Assembly (NCBI GenBank): GCA_021613535.1
Contig: CP075496.1
Span: 8,928,001 to 8,992,000 of the forward strand
Origin: Adineta vaga
Lineage: Eukaryota > Rotifera
Reading direction: 5' to 3'
Length of the DNA stretch: 64,000 nucleotides
Position numbers and translations under genes: made by a program. Shown here piece after piece: positions 50,443-62,108 of this stretch. Numbering within the stretch: the stretch's first letter is position 1; every line of letters starts with the position of its first letter. The notes under the pieces are model-generated. The model had not been told where the DNA came from. It saw nothing but the letters and a program-made list of their open reading frames with translations, and ran no database searches.

Positions 50443-51471
50443 TTAGTTGTTGCTGCTTGATGTGTCATTCAATAGTATATTATTTATATACTTACTAACC
50501 ATTGGAGTTGTCAAAGATATTTCATATAATTCAGCACCGTTCAAAGCACTATTACTATATCCACCATTCACTAATACTTTACCATCCATTAATACAGATG
50601 CGGTATGGTAATATCTAGCATGGCTCATACGACCCGTTTTTAGCCAAGTTTGTGTTGTCGGGTTATACAGTTCTGCACTATCGAGAGCACGATCATTATA
50701 TCCGCCAACAACTAATACTTGTCCATTCTTTAATACAGACGTGGTATGCTCCCATCGTTCATCAACCATATTACCGACTGTTATCCATCTTTCTTTCAAT
50801 GGATCATATAATTCAGTACTATTCAATGTACCATTATCATTTGATCCACCTGCAACTAATACCGTCCCGTCAATCAGTACCGATGCTGTATGTCTGTATC
50901 GTGGCTGATTCATAGAAGTAATATTATTCCATTCTACACGAAAATATATGAATGCATGAGCATTTCGAGAAAGAAAGATTGATTTGACACTTAAATGATG
51001 AAATAGACCACAGTTTTAACTGAAAGAAAAACAGTTAGTATAATGTGTTACGTTGAGCTCAATGCTTTTCTGATAGGAAATGTAAGTTTTGATTGATAGC
51101 TAGATTTTCTATATTTGATTTTCGTGTAAGGCTCACAAATTTTGCAGGGTATTATTGTAAAACTTACCATACTGGTGAGTTATGTTCATAGATGTTGTCT
51201 GTAATGGCAGTGTTGATGACAGTGCTGCTATAGTTATTGTTGTTGTTGACCATGTCGGTTTTGTCGTTTGTGACATTAAGATAGTAGTGTTAATATCTTT
51301 TGAGTTCTTTGACGGCAAAATAACGAATCTTAAGATCAAAGAAAATGCAACAGTACAAATTGCTATAATAATAAGAAAGCTGAGAGCGATCTTTAACCAA
51401 CGACGATGCCACCATCTACGTGATCGATTATTTCCATTGGCATATTCGCTGTAAACTTGATTATTATGCAT
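50443..51471 (-). CDS. Type II membrane protein with kelch repeats
   Basis: Two exons (51471-51168 and 50933-50443) join in phase 1 across a 234-bp intron and give 264 aa. A cytoplasmic N-terminus rich in Arg and Trp leads to a membrane helix (IALSFLIIIAICTVAFSLIL). A Thr/Ser linker follows, then three kelch repeats: RYRHTASVLIDGTVLVAGG, WEHTTSVLKNGQVLVVGG and RYYHTASVLMDGKVLVNGG, each followed by a SxELYxP strand. A closed propeller needs five to seven blades, so this protein may be short or may pair with others. Surface kelch proteins of this plan are numerous in bdelloids. The ligand is unknown. Confidence 0.8.
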
Positions 51472-52994
51472 ACTATATGTCTAAGCAAAGTTTCATATGA
51501 AAAAGGAATAGCTTATTTTTGTCAGTGAGTCTACTACTATGAGAGAACTAGCAAAAGATAAGCGATACCATATCTATACAAGAGAAAATCTCACAAACAA
51601 ATGTGGTGTCTTCATTTCATTTCAATTCGTAGATTTTATGCATTTAAAATCTCTATACTCTTAACATAGAGAATGAAAATTGCTACTTGATGACCATTAT
51701 AATATTTATTTGTATTCAAAAAAAAGTGGAACTAAACACAATTTTGTTTTATATGTTGATCTGCATATGATATTCACAATAAAGTCAATGTCAGCATTCA
51801 TGAAACGAAAATAATGCAATGTAATATTAAATTATCATTCTTACTGTAAGACCAGTGAAAAAAAGTAACCTTTTCCCGATCTCTTCGAAATATCGACATG
51901 ATCACTAATTGACTATTTCTGTTTGAGATTTTGATCATCAGTTTTCGAACATCCATGATAATACACTTCTATGATGTGTCCCCATAGTTTTTTTTCATCA
52001 TTGAATAATTCAGCAATGATAATGATATGCTTTTCCACTATCATTAAAAGTTTTACATCTGATTACGAACAGACGATAGTATTGTTGCAAAAGTATTATA
52101 ACCAGCTATCATTTAGCTGCTCATATGTTTCAGGAAGCTGAATGATGTACTGTGATATACTTTTATTTGAAAAATCCGTACGAATTTTATCGATGCATTT
52201 GTCGTAACTATTAAAATACATTACCAAAAATCCATACGAGAACATAGAAAAGAGAATATGATTCTGCTGTAGTATGAAATTTTTTATATCTCGTTGTTCT
52301 TGACGTTATTTAACTAATGCCCATAAAAAATAAATATTATCCAAAGTACAACACGAATATCTTCCTAATCGACAAAACAGTAATATTCTGTAGTATTATA
52401 AATAATACCATGCTAAAAAATAGAATTGGATAGAAAAGAATATTAACGAAAAGTAATTTAATCGAAGTTATAAATATATTATCAACCTCAAATATAATTA
52501 AATTGAGAAGAAATCTATAGTATTTATAGTATTCATCTGAAGGGATTGTTTTGCAAATAATTTTCAACTTTTTCTTATAGATAGGGAGTGAGAACGAAAG
52601 TATTACCAAAAAAATTGATTTCCTACACGTCCGTATAAATGTAAATTTCTTATCTTACTATCAACATTATACAGTTTTTTATGCAGAAAATCATATTCTA
52701 ACAGTACAAAATTGTATAGAGCAATACTATTAACAAGCTATAGATAAGAATCAGAATTAAAAAAACATTAAGAGATAATATAATAGATTCAATATCATCA
52801 AAGACTTCATGTTCAATGCATGAGATAAGTTAGAAGGAGTATATATGAATACCTTGATTCAATGAAGTCATACTCTGATAATGCGACATCTTTTGTCTAA
52901 CATTCTTATTTGTTTTGTTTTGTTGAAACTATTTAAAAATAATCGTGAGTGACAGTTACAATTTGATTAAAGTTAATTTTCAAGTTCAATAAAG
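51472..52994. other. Intergenic, no gene recognised
   Basis: The largest clean spacer in the right half (about 1.5 kb), very AT-rich. It separates the divergent kelch gene and the 87-aa gene. No repeat or RNA gene was recognised. Confidence 0.5.
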
Positions 52995-53258
52995 ATGAAT
53001 AATTTTCAACAAACCAACCTCAATAATCATCAACAGCAATTTCAAAAATTCAAAGATTTTCTTCATCAAACTAGTTTTACCAGCAATATTCCATACGCTA
53101 CAAACTATAGTTCTCTTACAGCCGGTGACAAAAGGAAATTTCTCGATGAAATAAAGGCTATTTTTGGTCATATATTGAATATTCCACCTGATGATGTACC
53201 TGCATTCTGTCGATATCTGGACATGCAAACTAATACTAGTGAAGATCTGGAAAACTGA
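52995..53258 (+). CDS. Small Gln/Asn-rich helical protein
   Basis: An 87-aa single-exon product with no signal peptide. The first 20 residues are rich in Asn and Gln (MNNFQQTNLNNHQQQFQKF). The second half is helical and charged (AGDKRKFLDEIKAIFGHIL, then PPDDVPAFCRYLD). No family was recognised. Upstream bases (TCAATAAAG) give a fair start context and the stop is followed by AATAAATA at 53263, a likely polyadenylation signal. It may be a small adaptor or a stress protein. Confidence 0.5.
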   Translation: MNNFQQTNLNNHQQQFQKFKDFLHQTSFTSNIPYATNYSSLTAGDKRKFLDEIKAIFGHILNIPPDDVPAFCRYLDMQTNTSEDLEN

Positions 53259-53870
53259 TCTTAATAAATACAGATGGATCTTGTCTCGTCTTTTTTATTG
53301 TCTATTGTACATTTGTAATGAAACATTAATTATGTTTTGAAAATAGGATAAAAACTTTTTGTTATAGGTTTTTTCTTTTCAATAAATATGTGCAGTGATG
53401 ACATGAATTTTCTCTTTGTTATACATATCAAAAGTTATATGTAGTAAATTCAAACAGATATCCTACCTATTTTTAGTTCAATCCACTTGTTGAAAACGAA
53501 CCAAAACACAAAAAGAATCTTTAAAAGAGTTTATATTGACATTTAAGATTTTGCCTTCAACTTTTCTTGCGAATTTCCTACTATCAGGAAGTACTTTATT
53601 TGTTGATGATTTTTGGATATGTTTGATAAAATATTAAGCATATAGACATCAGAATTATTCTATTGACGTACAGTGATCATTATTTCAATGATTCTCGAAA
53701 AATTTAACGTGTACAAACATGTTTTAATTTCAATTTCATTGTTTTGATATTATTTCTTCTACTATTTTTCCTCTTCTGATGTCATTTTACATGTGACATC
53801 TAAAGGTTTGTAAAGAAAAAAACGAATAGAATTATATCTTATCGTCGTAAACAACGATACGAACGATAAA
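53259..53870. other. Intergenic, no gene recognised
   Basis: AT-rich spacer between two plus-strand genes. No coding pattern. Confidence 0.5.
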
Positions 53871-55337
53871 ATGAAAATACGTGTGTATTTTTATTCTCAC
53901 AAAACATATAAGTGGAAAATGTTTTATAAGTCGTACAGAAATATTCTACTATTGATAACAATCTTTCTATTAAATAATAATTCAATCAATTCTTTAACAC
54001 AAACTGCTGAATTACAGTGTGGTATTTTTAACGATGAAATACTCGATCAATTTATTGAAGAAGAAATTCAACAAGGTTTTCCTGGAGCTGCTCTTAGTAT
54101 CACACAATACGGTAAAGTATTAAAACAGAAAGTCTATGGTTACAGTTTAAAATATAATGAAAATGGAAGTATAATAGATCAACCACAATTATTAACATTA
54201 TATACTATGTTTGATCTGGCTTCATTAACAAAAATGTATGCAACAAATTATGCATTAATGCAATTAGTTAGTCAAGGAAAAGTGAATGTAAATGATCCAG
54301 TCATAAAATATATTCCTCAATATCATGGTTGTAATCCAGAAAATGAATGTCGTGAAGCAAGGTTAGTTAAAGATTTACTGACGCATACAGCTGGATACGT
54401 TTCAAGTGTCTACTTTTATGATCCGAAAAAAGTTTCAGCAGATTTATATTCTCAAAATAAGATTAGAACTGAAGAGATTATTGAAACAAAATTAGGTTTT
54501 CAACGACCAAGAGGTGATGATCAATTGCCAGTTTATTCAGATATTGATTATATGCTATTGGGATTGATTGTTGAACATGTCAGTGGATTGTCAATTGATC
54601 AGTATGTAAAATTAAACATTTATCAACCATTAGGATTAACTCATACCTCGTTTAATCCTCTCGACACTGTTAACTACGAAAAATCAAATTTTGCAGCCAC
54701 AGAACTAAATGGAAACACTCGTAATAGTACTATTGATTTTCCACATATACGCACATATGTTTTACAAGGTCAAGTTCATGATGAAAAATCATTTTATTCA
54801 ATGAATGGTCTCTCTGGACATGCTGGACTATTTTCAAATTTACATGATATGACAATACTCACTCAACTTATGTTAAACAATGGTATCTATAAAAATATAC
54901 AATTCTGGAATCAAACTGTACAAGATTTATTTTTGACACCCTATTCGCCTGATCCAACATATGGATTAGGATGGCGTTTGAATTATAATAAATCGTTATC
55001 ATGGTTTGGTCTTCATGCATCTAACAAGGCTTTTGGTCATACAGGATGGACAGGAACATGTACAGTTATTGATCCAAAATGTTCACTTACCATTACGTTG
55101 CTAACAAATAAACGACATACACCATGTATCAATGGAGTTTTTGATGGTGAGAAATATGAAACAGGAAAGTATGGTAAAATAATGACATTAGTCTATGAAG
55201 CCATGCAATTAAATGAACAACAATGTTGCCAAACGACTCCAGTGAATACTGGATGTCGAAGTTTCATGTTGAATCATTTCCACTTTCTATTAATTTCAAT
55301 ATGTTTTGTGTTATACAGATTTTTTACTATTTTATAA
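53871..55337 (+). CDS. Serine beta-lactamase-family hydrolase (class C fold)
   Basis: A single-exon protein of 488 aa. A hydrophobic signal near residues 22-42 (YRNILLLITIFLLNNNSIN) sends it into the secretory path. The active site reads FDLASLTKMYAT (Ser118 and Lys121, the SxxK motif). A Tyr motif appears as VYSDIDYML, and FGHTGWTG gives the KTG-equivalent box. The C-terminus is hydrophobic (FLLISICFVLYRF), so it may be membrane or GPI anchored. Such enzymes act as beta-lactamases, esterases or D-peptidases; animal LACTB belongs here too. The length is close to bacterial esterase-type members, so bacterial origin is plausible. Substrate is unknown. An alternative start lies at Met17. Confidence 0.85.
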   Translation: MKIRVYFYSHKTYKWKMFYKSYRNILLLITIFLLNNNSINSLTQTAELQCGIFNDEILDQFIEEEIQQGFPGAALSITQYGKVLKQKVYGYSLKYNENGSIIDQPQLLTLYTMFDLASLTKMYATNYALMQLVSQGKVNVNDPVIKYIPQYHGCNPENECREARLVKDLLTHTAGYVSSVYFYDPKKVSADLYSQNKIRTEEIIETKLGFQRPRGDDQLPVYSDIDYMLLGLIVEHVSGLSIDQYVKLNIYQPLGLTHTSFNPLDTVNYEKSNFAATELNGNTRNSTIDFPHIRTYVLQGQVHDEKSFYSMNGLSGHAGLFSNLHDMTILTQLMLNNGIYKNIQFWNQTVQDLFLTPYSPDPTYGLGWRLNYNKSLSWFGLHASNKAFGHTGWTGTCTVIDPKCSLTITLLTNKRHTPCINGVFDGEKYETGKYGKIMTLVYEAMQLNEQQCCQTTPVNTGCRSFMLNHFHFLLISICFVLYRFFTIL

Positions 55338-55776
55338 ATCTATCGATTATTTAAAGTAAATTAATTATTTTCATTCTAGCGCTGAAAATGATGAAATATG
55401 AAAAACTCATGTATTCAATCACATCGTTACAATAGAAAAGAAACCAAAAAATTCTTAAAATATATTTCTTTGTTTTCATAAGAAAATATCTCTTAAAATT
55501 ATTTATTAGTATCTTAGCTTCGTATCAACTTTTATTACCTGAGCTCATGATGTAAAACTATTGGAGACGTCGTTCTTTGGATTTTTTTCTAAATTTACAT
55601 TCATGCTTCCATGGAAATGAGGATGATGATGCAGATATGAATTATATGTGTGAATAAAATGCAACTCAAGTAATTTACTCTGTTGATTGAGTTTTTTTTT
55701 AAATATTAATAAAACAACAAAACAAAAAGCGATTCGTTTTTTCAAAAATGTTTTCATATAATTATGCTGATATTCA
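55338..55776. other. Intergenic, no gene recognised
   Basis: A spacer between the convergent hydrolase and GPCR genes; it should hold both terminators. Confidence 0.5.
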
Positions 55777-56700
55777 TTATATTACAGCTATTCTTCCATG
55801 CGGTTGTCGTTTTACTTTTCTTAACAAAAACGATTTAACCGGATCTGTTAATTGAAAAAGAGCAACCATTACGAAAGCTAATGATACATCGACAAATAAA
55901 AACGCAATTCGATAATGATATTTTGGTGGTGAAGTAAAAAATGTCATAATAATAAATAATGCATATGGAAAACCAATTGTCAATAGAATGCCAACAAGAA
56001 TAACAATTTGCTGAGCCATTTTTAATTCTCGTTGTGCTCGAATTAATGTTACTACTGGTATGACACGATCTTTTATTCGATGAACATATTTAATTAATTT
56101 ACAATAAATAAACATTATTGTTGATACAGGTATACCATAAATACATGATGCTGGATAAACTATATAGAACGATGGTACAACAGGTGTTTGACATATTTGA
56201 TTATCAACATTATAGATAACTTTTCCATTGAAGATGAATACGAATGGAAATATAATAGCAATCAACCATGTTATACAAATAATTATCGATTGACGTTTTG
56301 CTGTTTGCCAATATAAACGAGTTGGATAAACAGCAACCATATAACGATAAAAAGCTTGTACTAAAAATGAATAATTTACTAAAGCAGCAGCAACATAATC
56401 AAAATATGCTCGAACAATACATTGTGAATCTTCATATTTAATTTGTTTCAGATCATTTTTCAATGTAAAAATCGACATACTGAGTAAAACAGATGCAAAT
56501 ATAAGTACAGACATAGATGAATTAGCAAACAATAACATTGAGACAGTATGACATGTTTTATCCACAACGATAATATACAGAAAAAGAGTAGAAAGTATAA
56601 TAGCCATAATTGTGCATACTATCATGAATATATCGATAGGAATAAACCATGATTCTATTATTGGTTCTGATGAAACAATAGAAGATATTGATGATAACAT
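55777..56700 (-). CDS. Rhodopsin-like GPCR, single exon
   Basis: A 307-aa seven-helix receptor. Helix 3 ends in FYRYMVAVYPTRL, a variant of DRY that keeps the Arg. Helix 6 has VGILLTIGFPYALFI, and helix 7 ends with FQLTDPVKSFLL, a DPxxx form of NPxxY. The Cys pair is in SQCIVRAY at the top of helix 3 and in NQICQTP of the second loop. The gene is intronless. It differs from the two ERH receptors and belongs to another subfamily. The ligand is unknown. Confidence 0.85.
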   Translation of the reverse strand: MLSSISSIVSSEPIIESWFIPIDIFMIVCTIMAIILSTLFLYIIVVDKTCHTVSMLLFANSSMSVLIFASVLLSMSIFTLKNDLKQIKYEDSQCIVRAYFDYVAAALVNYSFLVQAFYRYMVAVYPTRLYWQTAKRQSIIICITWLIAIIFPFVFIFNGKVIYNVDNQICQTPVVPSFYIVYPASCIYGIPVSTIMFIYCKLIKYVHRIKDRVIPVVTLIRAQRELKMAQQIVILVGILLTIGFPYALFIIMTFFTSPPKYHYRIAFLFVDVSLAFVMVALFQLTDPVKSFLLRKVKRQPHGRIAVI

Positions 56701-57871
56701 TTTCTTGCCAGATATAATTCTTAAACAATATAATGAGATATTTTATAAAGATTTTCTCAAAGAAAGGATTTATATATTTCTGAAATCTTGGACGCTGTTT
56801 TTTTTCCTTCTTTCAAAGCACGCAAATACTTCTTAATACGATTAAAATAGGTACTGTCTTCATGTCATTCCGAAAAAAAAAGAGTTTGATCCTAGACTCT
56901 ATAGGAATGTACGATCGATTGAATTGTATGAATATAGTAATAGAAAAATGTTGTGTGCAGCGCTTACTAAGTAATGAGAAATCGACACAGATCAATTCAA
57001 TTGATATAATCCTACGACTTTTGTTCTTTTGAATGTTTTATGTCAATTGAAACGCGTCATTTCTATATTAACTAATTTAACGCGTGATCAATAATAATGA
57101 TTATTTGTCTACCAGTGTGCTTAATCTATAGAGAAAGACGAAAACACGACGTTGTTCATCGGAGATACTAGATGACTAACGTAAAGACATATTTTCATTG
57201 CTACATCAAGTGTACGATATTGCATCATTTCTAGTTCTTCTTCTTCTCTTAGAAACTTTTTTCAGAACTATTCTTTTTCTCTCTCCCAAAGTTGATTAGC
57301 TGTCATTAATGTTACCATGATGATTTTGAGATGGATTGTTCTATAATTAGGTTATGCAAATTTCGCGTGATAGAAATTTGAGACGTAAATATACATATAA
57401 TTTTCATAAAAAAATAATGATAATCATGATAATGAAAGAGTGAGTCATAATTCACATTGATAAAAACAAATATAGTTGATTATAATTTATCAACATATAA
57501 ATTCTGAATGACAAAGAAAATGATTGAACTAAAAATCTTGAGATACATCATAACATTTATTTTCTTTGTTACTTTCACATGAAAATAATCTTTATATAAT
57601 AAACAACTATATAGATATTTCTCTTGGCATTTTGTTCTTAAAATTCTGCATCATTACAACGTTTTTTTTTCATATTGATGTGTCGCTGCACGTTTTACCT
57701 TGAACTTTTTAATATACTTGATTCTCTTTCTTTTTCTTTCATTGTGTTACATTTATTGATGCCTGACACACTTTCTTTTCCATTCCCTTTACTTTTCTAT
57801 TTCATCTTCATATCACCTTTGTTTGTTTCAACGGATAGTTACGCTCTCTAACAACAGACTGTCTATTAGAC
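56701..57871. other. Intergenic between divergent genes
   Basis: About 1.2 kb separates the divergent GPCR and TMEM272-like genes. It includes a pyrimidine-rich tract near 57720-57760. No gene recognised. Confidence 0.5.
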
Positions 57872-58648
57872 ATGGCAGAAACACCAACAAGAACTGCGGT
57901 TCATATTCCAATAGCATCTGTACAAAATGTGATTAACTCAGTCAATAATCTTTACTTTACCGGAACAATTATCAGTATCATTTGTGTAACAGCAATTATA
58001 CCAATTACTAAGTTATGTATTGGTGCTATTTACAAAGATCAATGTCCAATACAAAGTTCAATTTCTATTTGGTTAATAACGTCTGGATTTCGAGGATTAT
58101 TCTGTATTATTATAACACTTGTTATTGTGCGTATTTCTTGATGTGAACAAGGTTTTCTTTTTCTTATTTGAATTTTTCTATTACAGTTGACTCTTGCTGT
58201 TATAACAGATCGTCGATGTAGAAAAACATCATCTAATTTATTAATGATCGTTACTTCATTGATTATAATTATATCTGCTTTCTTTAATTTTGCTTGGTCA
58301 ATTCTAGTTCGTATAACTATTTTCTTTTATTTATCTTGAATTATTATATTCAAACATAATTTTATATAGGGTATCTATTGGTCCCTATCAATTCGATCAA
58401 CTGTTCAACATAAAGATTCAATGCAAACCAAGACATACTGTCACTCAACACCACATACTTTCACCATGATTATTTCACTTTTTCAAGCAATGACTATCAT
58501 AATATTTATTTTTATATGTGTTATCTATGCTCGTCGAGATCTGCCAGCAATAGTTACCTATTCAGATACTCAAATAACAGATCAATCTCATAAACAATAT
58601 CGACTCTATGTTATAATTTTCATTTTATCATTCATTTTTCTTACATAG
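57872..58648 (+). CDS. Four-helix membrane protein, TMEM272-like
   Basis: Three exons (57872-58126, 58187-58306, 58370-58648) join in phase 0 across introns of 60 and 63 bp and give 217 aa. Four membrane helices are seen. The loop after the first has GAIYKDQCPIQSSISIWLI, and after the third comes FNFAWSILGIYWSL, followed by TYCHSTPHTFTM. This IG-x-x-Y...C-P...W-x-x-G-x-x-W...Y-C pattern recalls the poorly known TMEM272 family, which is expanded in invertebrates. No function is known. The split structure hides it from single-frame searches. The C-terminal tail is short and polar. Confidence 0.7.
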
Positions 58649-58996
58649 ATATTACTTCTACGTTTTTTTTTATGCAAGAGAAAAGAAACAACTATTTTCA
58701 TTTATTAATGCAGTTAATTTGCAGTGATGTTTTCTCTCTTCTATTATACTAACAGTATTTATGTATGGCATATAAACTAAACTAAAAATATATATATATA
58801 TATATTTGTTTCTATCGTTACAAAAAAAACAAGTAAAAAAAAGAAATATTATTTAAATAGGATGGCCTCTCATCATTACAATAAAACATATTATATGAGA
58901 TAAACAAAAGATGTATCTTTCTTATCTTTTCTTCTAAATGTCTCGAGAAGACTAAGAAAATCATAGAAAAAATTAACATTGTGGATTTTCTTTTAA
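58649..58996. other. Intergenic with (TA)n repeat
   Basis: Short spacer between two plus-strand genes that includes the TA microsatellite listed separately. It should hold the rhamnosidase promoter. Confidence 0.5.
58788..58805. repeat. (TA)n microsatellite
   Basis: Nine TA units in a row in non-coding DNA. Confidence 0.9.
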
Positions 58997-61766
58997 ATGT
59001 TACTCTATCTATTTGTGTTTCTTATATCTTTACGCAACGTTTGGTCAGTTGGACTGCAACCATACAGTCTACGAACACAGAGTCTACATGATCCTCTTGG
59101 AATTGATGTAGAAATACCTTTGCTCACCTGGCGTATACGCAGTTCAACGAACAATCGTGGTGTCAACCAAGAAGCTTATCAAATTCGATCTGCTCATCAG
59201 GAAGAAGACTTATATCGTAATCCATTGTGGGATTCTGGAAAAGTCTTGTCTGATTCTGCAGCAGTTTCTTGGGCGGGACCAAAATTGAGTTCTAGAGAAA
59301 GAATTTGTTGGCAAGTACGTCTTTGGGATACTGACGGGCAGATATCCGAATGGAGCAATGTATCATTATTTGAAATTGGTTTAAAAAATACAAAAGATTG
59401 GGATCCAGCGGTTTGGATTGAGAATAAAGAGTATGTGACTGACAATACGTCACTTCCATACTTCATCAAACGTTTTACAATTTCTAACACAATATTGAGT
59501 GCTCGATTGTGGATTGTTGGATTAGGACAATACATAGTAACAATGAATGGACAATCGATTACTAGTGCTGTTCTCAATCCAGGATATTTTGATTGGAATA
59601 AAACGATTGAATATTCAACCTATAATGTCACAATTCCGCTTAGAAATGGAGATAATGTTTTAGGTGTAGCATTGGGAAAAGGTATTTATAGAGCAGAGAA
59701 ACCATTAGGAGAACGCTATTATAAATTTCTAACAATGCCACATCCCATGAAATTGATTGCACAATTACAATTGAATTATACAGATAAAAGTAGTCAAACG
59801 ATTGTGTCAGATTCGAGTTGGTTAACTACTGTAACTGGTCCTTTACTTGAATCGAGCTGGTATGGTGGTGAAGAATATGATGCACGAAAAGAATTATTGG
59901 GTTGGGATACATCAACATACGATCATTCGACATGGAAAATGGCAGATATCTCTAGTATACCAAACCGTAATGCAACATATCGTGCACGAGAATGTCCTCC
60001 CATTCAATTAGTCGAAGAAATTGCTGCCGTTTCGGTTACCGATCAAGGTCATGATACGTATGTCTTTGATTTTGGAGTGAATCATGCTGGCTGGCCAGAA
60101 TTGTCGATGAGAGGCACTCGTGGAACAACTATCACTATGCGACCAGCTGAACTACTCAAATCAGATGGAACAATCAATCAAATCACTGAAGGAACTCCTA
60201 TTTATGATCGTTATACTTTTTCAGGTAATGGTACCGAAAAATATACTCCTACTTTTCGGTATGTTCAAATTATTAGGTTTTAACTATTAAAAAAATCAAT
60301 ATTAATCGTTTCTGTATAGATATCATGGTTTTCGATATTTACAAGTAGAAAATTTGACTTATAAACCACAAATCACTGATTTGAAAAGTTATACATTACG
60401 TGTCAATAATGATGTGGCCGGTACATTCAATAGTTCTATTGAACTTTTAAATCGTATTCATAAGATAGTTGATCGTGCTGTACAAAGTAATATGCAATCT
60501 GTATTTACAGATTGTCCACATCGAGAAAAACTTGGTTGGCTCGAAGAAACTCATCTAGTTTTTCCTGCCATACAACGTTTCTATGATATTCAAGCACATG
60601 GTCGTTCAGTTGTTCGTCGTATAGCTGAAGCTCAATTGAGCAACGGAATGGTGCCTTCCATTGCACCTGAATATCCTATTTTTAGTGGTGCTTTTCGAGA
60701 TGAACCAAATTGGGGAAATAGTATTATTCTTCTTCCATTATACTTATATCAATCATATGGTGAAAAAGCATTACTAGAAGAATTCTATTCTAATATGGTC
60801 GCATGGCTTAATTATCTAACTTCACATGCAAATGATAACATTATATCATATGGTCTTGGAGATTGGTGTGCAATTGATCAATCAACTCCTCTTGGAGTTA
60901 CAGGTACTTATGGATATTGGATGTCTGCAAATGGTTTAGCGACAATTGCAAAAGCTTTAAATAAGACAATTGATGCTCAGAAATATTCAGATTTAGCCCT
61001 GAATATTTCATTTGCCTTTCATAAAACTTTTTTCAATGACACTACTCATACTTACGCTACTGGTAGTCAAGCTGCTGATGTATTTGCCTTGGAAATGGGT
61101 GCTGTACCTCCTGCAGAACAAGAAAATGTACTTGCCCATCTGATTAATGATATCCGTCAACGTATTAATCATACTTCTTCTGGTGAAGTTTCGCTACCAT
61201 CTTGGTTTCGAGTATTGAGTCATTATGGACATGATGATATCGTCTATGATTTTCTTTCACGCACAGACAGTCCCAGTTATGGTTATGCTATACTTCATGG
61301 TGCAACATCACTCACCGAAGATTGGGATGGTCCTGTTCCAGCTAGAGGACAACAATTGAGTAGTCAGAATCATTTTATGTTTGGTGCAGTCGATGAATGG
61401 TTTATGCGTTCTCTTGCTAGTATACAACAAGCTGCTGATTCGATAGACTATCGTATCCTACATATCAAACCAGCATTTGTTGGTGATATTAGTTTTGTAG
61501 AAGCAACTTATATGACTACTAGAGGACGGATTAGAACTGAATGGAATCGAATTGGACTACGTTTCATTCTAAAAGTTACTATTCCCCATGGATCTATTGC
61601 TTATGTTCATATACCGGGGTCGAATGCAACATCGAACTATGGAACATTGGTTGATGCTTTCAGTACAAAGAAAATGACAGTATTTAAAATTGAAAGTGGA
61701 AGCTATACATTTAAATCGATTATACTAATCAATGAAACTGCTGATCAAGAAATAAATTTGTATTAA
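58997..61766 (+). CDS. Alpha-L-rhamnosidase (GH78), secreted
   Basis: Two exons (58997-60258 and 60320-61766) join with matching phase across a 61-bp intron and give 902 aa, the usual size of GH78. A signal peptide (MLLYLFVFLISLRNVWS) is followed by beta-sandwich domains: an Fn3-like part (LLTWRIRS) and a carbohydrate-binding part with LNPGYFDWNKTIEYSTYN. The (alpha/alpha)6 catalytic domain has SVFTDCPHREKLGWLEETHL, the family acid-base region, plus YGLGDWCAID and SLTEDWDGP, and a C-terminal beta domain. It removes rhamnose from plant or bacterial glycans by inversion. The family is mainly bacterial and fungal, so transfer is likely. The intron shows adaptation to the host. It is intact. Confidence 0.93.
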
Positions 61767-62108
61767 TTTTCAATCAGTTACCGAACTAAACATACTATTA
61801 GATACTGATGATAGATAAATTCTAATTGAAATGAAAACCGATAGAATTTTTTTTCTTTCTTAGAATTTGATCGTATCGGAAATTTACGAGTATCAGGGTA
61901 TTGAAGACATTGCGCACAAAAAATGGCTATCAATAAAGATTGCCGTCTAAGTGTGTACTCTAAAAAAGATATTGCAATAAACATAATTGATAGTTCTGAA
62001 CTTAGTTTTCTTCTATTTCAATCATTCTAGCTCATGTATATTGAATCAACACAGAAAAAGAAAAGGTCACTCGTCTAAAATCATTCTTCGTGATACATTT
62101 TTCATTTG
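61767..62108. other. Intergenic between convergent genes
   Basis: A spacer between the convergent rhamnosidase and acetyltransferase genes. It should hold both terminators; no gene recognised. Confidence 0.5.
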
